From Myxococcales bacterium (GTDB taxonomy: Bacteria; Myxococcota; Myxococcia; Myxococcales; Myxococcaceae), in assembly GCA_030681895.1 (NCBI GenBank), contig JAUXRI010000247.1:1-64000 (forward strand): a DNA stretch of 64,000 bases, read 5' to 3'. The notes below the pieces were generated by a model. It saw only the letters and a program-made list of their open reading frames with translations, did no database searches and was not told the DNA's origin. A program made the translations under genes and the position numbers. This document shows, one piece after another, positions 16,506 through 29,453 of the stretch. Position 1 is the first letter of the stretch. The number at the start of each line of letters is the position of its first letter.

Positions 16506-17312
16506 TCAGATGACCTTGGCCTCGGTCTTGAGCTTGTCCACCAGCGCGGCGATGTCGGGCACCTTGATGCCGGCCTTGCGGGCGGGCGGGTGCTCCATCT
16601 TCGTCACGGTGATCTTCGAGGTGCCGTCGACGCCAAGCGTGGCGGGCGTGTGCTCTTCGATGGGCTTCGACTTCGCCTTCATGATGCCCGGGAGCGACGC
16701 GTAGCGCGGCTGGTTGAGGCGCAGGTCGGTGGTGACGACGCACGGCATGGTGCACTCGATCGTCTCGAGTCCACCGTCGACCTCTCGCACCACCGTCAAC
16801 GTCTTCGCGTCGGCCGAGAGCTTGAGCGCGGGCTGCTTCGACTTCTCCGCCTCGGACTCCATCGACTCTTCCTTCGAGGCGAACGTGGCCTGCGCCCAGC
16901 CGAGCCACTCGGCGAGGTACTGGCCGACCTGGTTCTGATCGTCGTCGATGGCCTGCTTGCCGAGGATCGCGAGGTCGGGCTTCTCCTTCTCGATCACCTT
17001 CTGCAGGCAGCCGGCGATCGTCATCTGATCGAGCGGGCCGGTGTGGTTGACCCAGATGGCCTTCGTCGCGCCCATCGCCAGCGCGTGGCGGAGCTGCTCG
17101 TGCACGTCCTTGGTGCCGACCGAGACGACGACGACCTCGCCGCCGCCGTGCTTGGCGACCAGCCGCAGCGCCTCTTCGACCCCGATCTCATCGAAGGGGT
17201 TGATCTTGTACTTGAGGCCTTCGAGGACGATCCCGTTTCCCTGGGCGTTCACCTTGATCTTCGACTCGTAGTCTTCGACCCGCTTGGCGGTGACGAGGAT
17301 CTTGATTGGCAT
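16506..17312 (-). CDS. etfB: Electron transfer flavoprotein beta subunit
   Basis: I start at ATG 17312 (MPIKILVTAKRVEDYESKI), the usual EtfB opening, with GGAGGG eight bases upstream; this gives 268 residues. Conserved features include NPFDEIGVEEALRL, the AMP-binding region GKQAIDDDQNQVGQYLAEWLGW and the PRYASLPGIMKAKSKPIE recognition-loop segment that docks onto dehydrogenases. It is the first gene of etfBA and lies downstream of an acyl-CoA dehydrogenase; two palindromes in the 125-base gap suggest separate control. Confidence 0.96.
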   Translation of the reverse strand: MPIKILVTAKRVEDYESKIKVNAQGNGIVLEGLKYKINPFDEIGVEEALRLVAKHGGGEVVVVSVGTKDVHEQLRHALAMGATKAIWVNHTGPLDQMTIAGCLQKVIEKEKPDLAILGKQAIDDDQNQVGQYLAEWLGWAQATFASKEESMESEAEKSKQPALKLSADAKTLTVVREVDGGLETIECTMPCVVTTDLRLNQPRYASLPGIMKAKSKPIEEHTPATLGVDGTSKITVTKMEHPPARKAGIKVPDIAALVDKLKTEAKVI

Positions 17313-17337
17313 GCGAGGGCCCTCCAGTGGCCGCGCG

Positions 17338-17358
17338 CGCATCGCATGACGCGATGCG
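17338..17358. promoter_or_regulatory. Inverted repeat in the etfB upstream region
   Basis: CGCATCGC-ATGAC-GCGATGCG is a perfect hairpin with 8-base arms and a 5-base loop, 26 bases upstream of the etfB ATG. It could be an operator or a structure in the leader RNA; there is no T tract, so an intrinsic terminator is unlikely. Confidence 0.4.
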
Positions 17359-17363
17359 GCGCT

Positions 17364-17381
17364 GTTGACTTAGGGGTCAAC
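17364..17381. promoter_or_regulatory. Operator-like palindrome GTTGAC-N6-GTCAAC upstream of etfB
   Basis: Perfect 6-base arms flank a 6-base spacer. On the minus strand the first arm reads as TTGACC, a good -35 element, so a dimeric repressor bound here would cover the promoter. No matching regulator gene is nearby. Confidence 0.4.
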
Positions 17382-17437
17382 GAACACTGCGGCAAGGGGA
17401 AATGGAGGGCGACGGCGGGCTGAAGAAACAGCCCTGA

Positions 17438-18580
<1,143 letters not shown>

Positions 18581-18739
18581 GCGCACCTCGTAACACACCA
18601 ACTCCAGAGCGCCGCGACGGTTTGGGCGCGCCGACAGCAGAGCAGCTACACTCTCCGAAGACATTGACTCGGCATCGCGCCGGGCGAGACTCGCGGGCCG
18701 CGCAGAGGTCTCGTTTCGAGCGCACCAAGGGAGCAGTTC

Positions 18740-21085
18740 ATGACTCAGCAGAAGTGGTTGGCAGTGGCGTGTCTCGCCGTCGTGACTGCATGCGGCCCCG
18801 CGATGGTCGAGCCCGTGCTCGAGGTGACCGCAGCGCCGCGCTCCATTCGCGCTGATGGCCAGACGTCGGTGCTCTCGATCACCGCCACCGACGGAACCGG
18901 CAAGCCCGGCACCGGCTCGGTCCGGGTTCGCAGCACGTTCGGCAGCCTCAAAGACGCCGCCACCGTGCAGCTGGCCGCGGGCAAGGGCGAGGTCGACTTC
19001 TCGTGCGACGTTCGACTCGACGCCGAGTGCAGGGGCACCGCTCGGCTGACGGCAGAGTGGACGTCGGGCGGCAAGCTGATCGAGACCACCGCCTCCATCA
19101 CCCTGACGGCTGCGCAGATCGACGCCGGCGTCGACGCAGGCATGCCCGTGGTGGACGCGGGCGCAGGCGACGCGGGCTCGGGCGATGGTGGCTCAGACGA
19201 CGCCGGCATGGCGGTCGACGCGGGTGACGTGCTTCCCCCGGGGACCTTCGACGGCGGCTTCTACAACCAGTACCGACTCACCATCATCGACATCGAAAAG
19301 CCCACGCTGCTCACGGGCGTGAGCGACGAGCTCGACATCACCTTCCAGCTCACGCTCAACACGACCTTCATGAACCCGGTGGCGGGCCGAATGGCGACGC
19401 TCACCGTCGACAACGGCGCCTCCTTCAGCGGCACGATGCCGGCGCCGGCCATCACCCGCATGACCGACATGGCAGGCCGCTTCACCGTCACGGTGTACTC
19501 AGGCAACGCCTCGCCACGGAGCACGCTCTCGGTCGTCGCCAATGCCGAAGACGCGCGCGCCACGGCGGTGCTCCGCGCCGTCAACATCGCCAGCGCCGAG
19601 TGGGTGGATGACACGATGACGCAGAGGACACTCGCGGTCAGCTCGACGGGCATGGGCAACACCACGCCGGTCCTGTTCCGGGTGAAAGACGCCATGGGCA
19701 TGCCGGTCGAGGGCGTCGACGTCAGCTTCCTCATCGCGCCGAACTCGGCCGCCGGTTGCACGCTGCTCCCGCTCCGAGACCGCACCAACGCGATGGGCAT
19801 CGCGAGAACGACCCTCTCGTCTGGCGACTCGCAAGGCACCGCCAGCGTCCTCGCGCGCGTGTTCAGCCTGCCCGACACCTTGTCGACGAACTTCAACATC
19901 GTGATTGGCCGCGTGAATGAGGGCCGCATGCAGTTGAGCTGCGATCGAACGACCCTCGGGGCACGCCAGGCGGCACAACCCCCTCGAATCGATCAGAGCG
20001 CGATCTGCACCGTGTCGCTCGTCGACCGCGGCGGCCGAAACCCTCCATTCGCCCTCAACGTCTCGTGGCTGACCGAGGCCGGCAGTATTCCCCCGATGAG
20101 CACCTCGATGCCGGGGGCGACGAGCGTCTCGGCGACGTTCAACACCGGCGGCGCACTGCCGGTGCCCACCACCCCGCTCCCCGCCGTCGGCGGCCCCTTC
20201 CCTGCGCCAGCCGAGCCCTCATCGGGCCTCAACAACCCGCGCGACAACTTCGTGGCCATCGTCGCGGCCGTGCAGGGCGAAGAAGAGTTCTGGGACGGCT
20301 CGGGCGCCGCCAACGGGATCACCAACGGAAGCTGGGAGCCGGGCGAGTACTGGGTCGACCTCGCCGAGCCCTTCGCCGACAACAACGACAACGGCCGGTG
20401 GGATCCCGGCGAGCCCTACATCGACACCGACCGGACCAACTGCGCGACAGGCCTCGTCGAGCCCAAGAACAACCGGTGGGATCCGCCGAACGGCTGTTGG
20501 GACCGGGCGACCCAGGTGTGGAAGACGACGCACATCGTGTACTCGGGAGGCCCCGCCGCGGGCTCGGGCGCCGTCGGCACGTTCATCCGTTTCAGCCCGG
20601 CGATCCCGTCCTTCATGGCGCCCGACACCGTTCAACAGATCAACATCACCTGGACCGACGAGTGGTTCAACCGCTTCTCGTCCGATGGCGCGAGCGTCTC
20701 GGTGACGTCCGTCGCGGGAAGCCGCGGAACGGCGACCATCGCGAACGGCACCATCGCAGGCGAGGACTTCGGGCATCGGCTGGAGTACCTCGCGATTCGC
20801 GCGCAGGTGTCCGATGCCGGAACGATCATCGCCGAAGAGGGCCTGTGCGACGAGCAGGAGCCCGACTCTGGGTACCCCGATGTTCGTTGCCTTCGCACCT
20901 ACCGCTTCCGCGACTGGCGCACCTCGTCGCCAGCGGTCACGATGACCCTCGTGGCCCCGACGCCCCAGACCCCGCTGATGGACGGAGGCGTTCCTCCCGC
21001 GACGAACACGACGTGGGAGCTGCGCTCGGCCAACTCACTTCAGTCGGGTCCTTCGGCCTACCAGTTCACCGTCTCGTTCCCCTGA
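18740..21085 (+). CDS. Large lipoprotein with Ig-like domains and Asp/Asn calcium-loop-like motif
   Basis: The 781-residue protein has a lipobox VTAC with Cys at position 18 and AAGGGAG upstream of the ATG. After it come an invasin/Big-like Ig fold (about 25-125), an Asp/Ala/Gly linker (DAGVDAGMP and variants), further beta-rich domains (about 175-480), and a segment DNNDNGRWDPGE followed by YIDTD, which looks like an EF-hand-type calcium loop (about 545-565). The C-terminus is again beta-rich. It is probably exposed on the outer membrane as a structural or adhesive protein. No enzymatic motif is visible. Convergent with the hybrid kinase. Confidence 0.8.
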   Translation: MTQQKWLAVACLAVVTACGPAMVEPVLEVTAAPRSIRADGQTSVLSITATDGTGKPGTGSVRVRSTFGSLKDAATVQLAAGKGEVDFSCDVRLDAECRGTARLTAEWTSGGKLIETTASITLTAAQIDAGVDAGMPVVDAGAGDAGSGDGGSDDAGMAVDAGDVLPPGTFDGGFYNQYRLTIIDIEKPTLLTGVSDELDITFQLTLNTTFMNPVAGRMATLTVDNGASFSGTMPAPAITRMTDMAGRFTVTVYSGNASPRSTLSVVANAEDARATAVLRAVNIASAEWVDDTMTQRTLAVSSTGMGNTTPVLFRVKDAMGMPVEGVDVSFLIAPNSAAGCTLLPLRDRTNAMGIARTTLSSGDSQGTASVLARVFSLPDTLSTNFNIVIGRVNEGRMQLSCDRTTLGARQAAQPPRIDQSAICTVSLVDRGGRNPPFALNVSWLTEAGSIPPMSTSMPGATSVSATFNTGGALPVPTTPLPAVGGPFPAPAEPSSGLNNPRDNFVAIVAAVQGEEEFWDGSGAANGITNGSWEPGEYWVDLAEPFADNNDNGRWDPGEPYIDTDRTNCATGLVEPKNNRWDPPNGCWDRATQVWKTTHIVYSGGPAAGSGAVGTFIRFSPAIPSFMAPDTVQQINITWTDEWFNRFSSDGASVSVTSVAGSRGTATIANGTIAGEDFGHRLEYLAIRAQVSDAGTIIAEEGLCDEQEPDSGYPDVRCLRTYRFRDWRTSSPAVTMTLVAPTPQTPLMDGGVPPATNTTWELRSANSLQSGPSAYQFTVSFP

Positions 21086-21114
21086 ACAGGCGGTGACTGG
21101 TCGAAGGCGCAGGC

Positions 21115-22995
21115 TCAGCGACCGGTCGAGCCGAACCACGCCAGCATGTCGCTGAGCGCTTCGACCGAGACGGGCTTGGGCAGGTATGCGTCCATGCCCG
21201 CCGAGAGACAGGCGAGCTCGTCGGCCTTCATCGCGTTGGCGGTGAGCGCGATGATCGGCAGGTGACGGCCCGACGTCTGCTCGTCGGCGCGAATTCGGCG
21301 TGTCGCCTCGAGCCCATCGAGCAGTGGCATCTCGACGTCCATGAAGACGAGATCGAACCGGCGGTTCGCGGTGATCTCGAGGGCCGAGCGGCCGTCGCGC
21401 ACCGTCTCGACGTCGTGCCCCAGCCACGAGAGCATCGCGCCGGTCAGCCGGGCGTTGATCTCATTGTCCTCGGCGAGGAGCACCTTCAGGCGCCGGCCCG
21501 TGACCACCGCGCGCCTGGCGATGACGTTCGCGGAGCCGCGCGCGAGCGGCAACCGCGCCTCGAACCGACCGCCCTGCCCTGCCGAATCGACGAGCTGCAG
21601 GTCGCCTCCCATCAGCCGGGCGAGCCGACGCGCGATCGACAGGCCGAGGCCGGTTCCCTGCCTCCGCTGACCCGATGCCTGCACGAACGGCTCGAAGATG
21701 CTGTCGTGCCAGCCGGGTGGAACGCCGGGGCCCGTGTCGCGAACCGTCAGCACGAAGACGCCGTCGGGTAAGGCGCTCAAGGAGACGGTGACGGCGCCAG
21801 TGTCGGTGAACTTGACCGCGTTGCCCACGAGGTTGGTGACGATCTGCCGCACCCGGCCCGCGTCGCCGACGACCGAGCCTTCGCCCTGCGTCGCGATCTC
21901 GACCGTCAGCTCGATGCCCTTGGTGGTGGCCTCGGCGTCGAAGCCGCGGGTCACCTGTCGCACCAGCGCGCCCAGGTCGAACGGCGCGAGGTCGAGCTCG
22001 AGTCGATCGGCTTCGATCTTCGACAGATCGAGTACCTGGTTCACCAGCGCGAGCAGCGACTCTCCCGCGTTCTCGAGCACGCCGACGTAGTCCTTCACGT
22101 CGGCCGGAAGGCTCAGGTTCCGCAGCAACTGCGTGACGAGGATGATGCCGTTGAGCGGCGTGCGGATCTCGTGGCTGACGTTGGCGAGGAACTGACTCTT
22201 CGAGCTCGACGCGCTGACGGCCTGCTCCCGGGCCGCGATCAGCTGGCGCTCGGCGCGCTTGAGCTCGGTGACGTCGCGTACGAGCCCGAGAAAGCCTCCC
22301 GATTTCATCGGCGAGATGCGGCCCTCGAAGTCTCTGCGGCCAAGGCCGGGCAGCTCGAGCTCGTATTCGTGTCGTTGCGCCTCGCCTGACGCACGGGCGC
22401 GCTTCATGGCGGCCAGGGCTGCGTCGCCGATCTGCGGTGGCAGGACCTCGGAGATCGATCGGCCGAGGAACTTCTCTGGCGGCAGGAAGAAGCTGCGCGC
22501 GCTGCCCGCCTGGTAGTCGACGAAGCGGCCGTCGGCGTCGAATTGAAAAAGCAGATCGGGAAGGCTCTCGAGTAGCGCCTGGTTCCGGGCTTCCAGCAGC
22601 CGCAGCCGGCGCTCACGCTCCTCGAGCTCGGCCGACGCCTGCCGCGCCGCGGTGATGTCGATGAGCAACCCGACGAAGCCCACCACCGCGGCGCCACGGG
22701 TGTCGGGCGTCGCGACCAGCCGCATCCACCTGAGGGCGCCTGCGCGATCGTTCACGCGCAGCTCGACGTCGATCGGCACCCCGTGCGCTGCGGCGTCGCG
22801 GGCCGCACCATCGAGGAGCGGCTGATCGTCGAGGTGCATCACCGCACGCCAGCCGGCGCCGAGGGCCTGCTCGAGCGACTGGCCCGTCAGCTCGCCCCAC
22901 CTCGAGTTGATGAAGGTACACCCGAGGCGCGCATCGCTCTCCCACACCGTGACGGGGATTCGCTGCGCGACGGAACGGAAATCGCCCGGGGTCAC
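21115..22995 (-). CDS. Hybrid sensor histidine kinase (PAS-PAS-HisKA-HATPase-REC)
   Basis: The 626-residue protein has no membrane helix. PAS 1 is at about 8-118 and PAS 2 at about 138-248, followed by HisKA with phospho-acceptor His275 in NVSHEIRTPLNG, an ATPase domain (N box near 390, DTGPGVP, GTGLGLS) and a receiver domain from about 503 with Asp510, phospho-acceptor Asp553 in FMDVEMP and Lys607. It should sense a cytoplasmic ligand or redox state and relay phosphate to its own receiver, then to an unknown Hpt protein. The GTG start is 4 bases from the stop of the upstream membrane protein gene, so the two are probably co-transcribed. Confidence 0.94.
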   Translation of the reverse strand: MTPGDFRSVAQRIPVTVWESDARLGCTFINSRWGELTGQSLEQALGAGWRAVMHLDDQPLLDGAARDAAAHGVPIDVELRVNDRAGALRWMRLVATPDTRGAAVVGFVGLLIDITAARQASAELEERERRLRLLEARNQALLESLPDLLFQFDADGRFVDYQAGSARSFFLPPEKFLGRSISEVLPPQIGDAALAAMKRARASGEAQRHEYELELPGLGRRDFEGRISPMKSGGFLGLVRDVTELKRAERQLIAAREQAVSASSSKSQFLANVSHEIRTPLNGIILVTQLLRNLSLPADVKDYVGVLENAGESLLALVNQVLDLSKIEADRLELDLAPFDLGALVRQVTRGFDAEATTKGIELTVEIATQGEGSVVGDAGRVRQIVTNLVGNAVKFTDTGAVTVSLSALPDGVFVLTVRDTGPGVPPGWHDSIFEPFVQASGQRRQGTGLGLSIARRLARLMGGDLQLVDSAGQGGRFEARLPLARGSANVIARRAVVTGRRLKVLLAEDNEINARLTGAMLSWLGHDVETVRDGRSALEITANRRFDLVFMDVEMPLLDGLEATRRIRADEQTSGRHLPIIALTANAMKADELACLSAGMDAYLPKPVSVEALSDMLAWFGSTGR

Positions 22996-22999
22996 GGCG

Positions 23000-24634
23000 T
23001 CACCACCACTGGTATTTCTGGCCCGAAGGCGCGGCCCACGACTGCTTGAGGAAGTTCTTCGCCGACACGCTCGCCGAGTGGTGATCGGTGACCAGCGCGA
23101 GCAGCCCGAGGTGCGCGATCATGCCCACCAGCACCAGCGCAGGCACGGCGTTGAGGGCACGGAATCGGCTGAAGACCCACGCGGTCGCCGCGAGCACCAT
23201 CAGGATGATCACCACGCCGGGCGCCGGGTTCGGCACCAGCGCATTGAGCCACGACACCGGCCAGACGCCCTCCTGCACGAGCGGCACGGCGAGCCCGAAC
23301 AGCGACGTCGAGATGTGGAAGACGCCCTGCGCGTCGGTGTGCTCGAGATCGTTCGGCACGTAGTTCACCTGCGTCACCAACGACATCAGCAGCACCGACG
23401 ACACGCAGAGCCCGGCGGCGAGCGAGGCGGCAGGTCCCACGCGGGCCGAGAGCCGCTCCAGCGCCAGTCCCACGGGCAACACCAGGAAAGGAATCAGCGG
23501 CGTGAGGTGCCGCGGGCCCGTCGTCCACCCCCAGGAGTCGTAGGTGAAGGACGAGGTGAAGTAGGCGTTGGCGATCAGCAGCGCGAGCACCATCACCCAC
23601 TGCGCGCGCTCCTTCGCCTTCAGCGGCCCGAGCCCGAAGAAGGCGAGCAGCAGGAACGGAGAGAGCGTGAAGAAGCCTCGCAGCGGTGAGAACGCCGAGA
23701 GCACGAAGGCGCGCGGGTCGGGGTAGCGGATGCCGAGGAAGCCGCCGAGGTGCCAGCCCTGGTACGCGGCGTCGTTCAGGAACTTGTAGCCGCTCGTCAG
23801 CGGGTGCCCGAAGCAGACCTGGTGGTACGCCATGAGCGCGACGAGGAACGGGGCCGCGCCGAGCACGACAAAGGCCACCGCGCGACCGAGCCCAGGCCAC
23901 TGCTTCCAGCGCGCCGCCACCACGTAGGCCGCCACTCCGACGACGCCGAGCGCGCCCGTGTACTCGGTGAAGACGACGCTCCCTGCGAAGAGGCCGGCGA
24001 TCAGCCAGCCCCACTCCTTCCAGTCACCACGCTGCACGCGCCACGCGGCGTAGAAGGTGCCGAAGAGGAGCACCGCGGTGAGTTGGTGCGAGAGGAACTG
24101 CTCCGAGTAACTGAAGGCCATCGTGCCCAGCGCGTAGACGACCACCAGCGTGTCGGTGGTGGCCTCGCTCAAGAACGCCCGCAGGAACCGGCGCAGGAAC
24201 ACCAGCATCACCAGCGTCGGCGCGACGGTGATGAAGAGGCGCGAGAAGAGCACCTGCGCTGACTCGCTGACCGGCGCCTTGAGGGCTTTGAGCACCGCGT
24301 AGATGGGCGCTCCCAGGAACGACAACATCGGCGCTTTCGAGGGGTAGTACCGGGTCTCGATCAGCTGGGCGCCAGGCGGCGGCGGCGCCACGCAGCTGAC
24401 CAACTGCTCCACCTCTCCGACGCGCACCTTCGCGACGCAGGAGAGATCGCCCACCATGCCGAACTCGCGCAGCGTCTCATTGATGACGACGGTGCCGTGG
24501 TCGACGAGGCTGCGGGACTGCCACAGGCGACAGAGCTCGTTCGGGCTGCGGAGCGCCGGGTGGTACGGAAAACAGAAGAGATAGAGGGCGGCGACAAGCC
24601 CGTACCCGACCTGCGGCGAAAGCCAGCGCGCCAT
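23000..24634 (-). CDS. Polytopic membrane protein, possible GT-C-type glycosyltransferase
   Basis: The 544-residue protein has about a dozen hydrophobic helices and little else. The first loop carries RSPNELCRLWQ, where GT-C glycosyltransferases (ArnT/PMT type) have an acidic motif that binds the polyprenyl-phosphate sugar, and conserved aromatic/Pro pairs follow. That similarity is weak; it could also be another O-mannosyltransferase-like or unclassified membrane protein. The sequence TGPRHLTPLIPFLVLPVG resembles the later helices of that superfamily. It precedes the hybrid kinase by 4 bases and is divergent from a Ser/Thr kinase gene. Confidence 0.72.
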   Translation of the reverse strand: MARWLSPQVGYGLVAALYLFCFPYHPALRSPNELCRLWQSRSLVDHGTVVINETLREFGMVGDLSCVAKVRVGEVEQLVSCVAPPPPGAQLIETRYYPSKAPMLSFLGAPIYAVLKALKAPVSESAQVLFSRLFITVAPTLVMLVFLRRFLRAFLSEATTDTLVVVYALGTMAFSYSEQFLSHQLTAVLLFGTFYAAWRVQRGDWKEWGWLIAGLFAGSVVFTEYTGALGVVGVAAYVVAARWKQWPGLGRAVAFVVLGAAPFLVALMAYHQVCFGHPLTSGYKFLNDAAYQGWHLGGFLGIRYPDPRAFVLSAFSPLRGFFTLSPFLLLAFFGLGPLKAKERAQWVMVLALLIANAYFTSSFTYDSWGWTTGPRHLTPLIPFLVLPVGLALERLSARVGPAASLAAGLCVSSVLLMSLVTQVNYVPNDLEHTDAQGVFHISTSLFGLAVPLVQEGVWPVSWLNALVPNPAPGVVIILMVLAATAWVFSRFRALNAVPALVLVGMIAHLGLLALVTDHHSASVSAKNFLKQSWAAPSGQKYQWW

Positions 24635-24703
24635 GCGAGCGGCTCTATCACCTTCCTACCGGAATCAACGCGGCGGAGTAGGGTTCACCCTCAGGCGCTG
24701 CTG

Positions 24704-27835
<3,132 letters not shown>

Positions 27836-27843
27836 AACGGCCC

Positions 27844-29397
27844 TCAGAACAGCTCGTAGCGCGCGCCCACCATCACCTTGTCGTTGCGCGACAGGTACCC
27901 GAACGGGCTGAAGCTGGCGCCCTCGTACACCTCTGCAGCCAGCCACACCTTCAGCCCCTCGACGCCCTGCCACGTCACCTTCGGCCCCAGCGCGAAGCTC
28001 AACCCGATCGGCTCGAACGCGGCGCGGAGCTCGAGCGCGAGACGATCGTTCCACAGCGTGTAGCTCACGTTCCCGACGAACAGATGGAACCACGCCGTGC
28101 GCGCGGCTCCGGCGGCCGTCGACGGCTCGATCAACACCAGCTGCTGGCTCGCCGCGATGTCGGGCACCGCGAGGCCGAAGTAGCTGAGCGCGTAGACGAA
28201 GTTCGAATCAGACGCCTGGCTCACTCCAGCGACCCACGACACCGCGCTCTTGTCGATCGGCCGGAACTCGGCGTCGAAGAACGTCTGCCGCGGAGAGAAC
28301 GTCACGTCGACGTCGACCTGCGTCGGCCCGAGCACCGCCGAGCCCTGCGCCGAAAACAGATGCGTGCGCGCGTACGTGCCGCGAAAGAGCGTCTCGCCGG
28401 CCTGAAACCGGTTCAGCACCGACGCCGCGATCGCCTGTGGCACCGGCCGCCCCGCCGCGTTCGCCGACGCGAGCGCCTGCACCTCGGGGTCGACCACCAC
28501 GCGCGGCATCTTCTCGTTCATCCACACCCACGAGCCGCCGACCTTCACCTTGCCGCTCGACGTCAACCGCAACGCGACGTCACCGAGGAAGGGTGGAGGC
28601 CGTCTCGTCTCGAGGAAGCGCTCCTGCGCGAAGTCTTCGACGGAGGGATCGACTCGCCGCGTGTCGAACGACGGCGCCAGGGCCGGCTGCAGCAGCGCCT
28701 CGTCCTGACCGAAGATGAAGTACCGGCTCGACTGGAAGAACGGCACGTACGCGGCGAGGTAGTTCACCTGCCCAATCGCTCCCTGCGCACGCACGGCCGG
28801 CACCGGAAGCAACGAGTCTTCGAGCTCGCCCGCCACGAAGCTCTCACGCAGATCTCTCGGGTTGAGCGCGTCGGCCGGAGCCAGCGCTGCGTTCGCTCCA
28901 AGCGCGATGCGTTGGTTGCCGACCCGCACGTCGACCTTCGGCGAATAGAAGTCGACGTACGCATCGCCCAGGAGCGGCTCGAAGAAGCCTTTGGCGCGAT
29001 CGAACTCCCGCTGCGTGGCGAGCCGCACCTGCGCGCGCCCCTCGAGCACCACACGCACGCGATCGTTCACCTTCACGTCGACGCCCAGCGAGACCTTCAG
29101 CCGGCCCTCGGCGACGTTCTCGGCGAAGGGCACGTTACGGGGCGAGTCGAAGCGCGTGTCGACGCTGGTGTCGGCGCGCACGGAACCGAAGAGCCGAACC
29201 GTCGGGCTCGGAGCGCTGACCTCGAACGTCTCGAGGGTGACCGCGACTCCCGCATCGGCGACCTCGACGAGCGGCTCGAAGCCCTCGATGGCCATCATCG
29301 GCTCCGGAGCGCCGGCGTCGACGTCAGGCGTACCCGCGTCCACCTGCGAAAGGAGAACGACGAGAAGGGTCGCCGCGGCTGCCACGAACAGGCGCAT
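27844..29397 (-). CDS. Predicted outer-membrane beta-barrel protein
   Basis: The 517-residue protein has a signal peptide (VAAAATLLVVLLSQVDA), an Asp/Ala/Gly/Pro linker, and then alternating hydrophobic-polar strands with aromatic girdles to the last residues GARYELF, which end in Phe as beta-barrels do. The motif RVGNQRIALGANAALAPADALNPRD resembles that of DUF1302-like and related porin proteins, where it is a surface or plug feature. Substrate unknown. It starts 56 bases from a divergent Ser/Thr kinase and ends 8 bases from the TPR kinase. Confidence 0.78.
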   Translation of the reverse strand: MRLFVAAAATLLVVLLSQVDAGTPDVDAGAPEPMMAIEGFEPLVEVADAGVAVTLETFEVSAPSPTVRLFGSVRADTSVDTRFDSPRNVPFAENVAEGRLKVSLGVDVKVNDRVRVVLEGRAQVRLATQREFDRAKGFFEPLLGDAYVDFYSPKVDVRVGNQRIALGANAALAPADALNPRDLRESFVAGELEDSLLPVPAVRAQGAIGQVNYLAAYVPFFQSSRYFIFGQDEALLQPALAPSFDTRRVDPSVEDFAQERFLETRRPPPFLGDVALRLTSSGKVKVGGSWVWMNEKMPRVVVDPEVQALASANAAGRPVPQAIAASVLNRFQAGETLFRGTYARTHLFSAQGSAVLGPTQVDVDVTFSPRQTFFDAEFRPIDKSAVSWVAGVSQASDSNFVYALSYFGLAVPDIAASQQLVLIEPSTAAGAARTAWFHLFVGNVSYTLWNDRLALELRAAFEPIGLSFALGPKVTWQGVEGLKVWLAAEVYEGASFSPFGYLSRNDKVMVGARYELF

Positions 29398-29453
29398 AGC
29401 CCACTCGGGCCCGCGCGTCGTCACGCTCGACCGTCGGCTGCCCCGCTGACAGA

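Noticed and set aside
14811..17423. Very long open frame on the plus strand (about 870 codons) across ftsE, etfA and etfB
   Set aside because: It is antisense to three well-recognised genes, has a His/Arg/Asp-rich composition typical of reversed GC-rich codons and shows no domain.
18624..18651. TTGGGC and TACACT as a promoter for the large lipoprotein
   Set aside because: The 19-base spacing is poor and the -35 box weak, so I do not list it.
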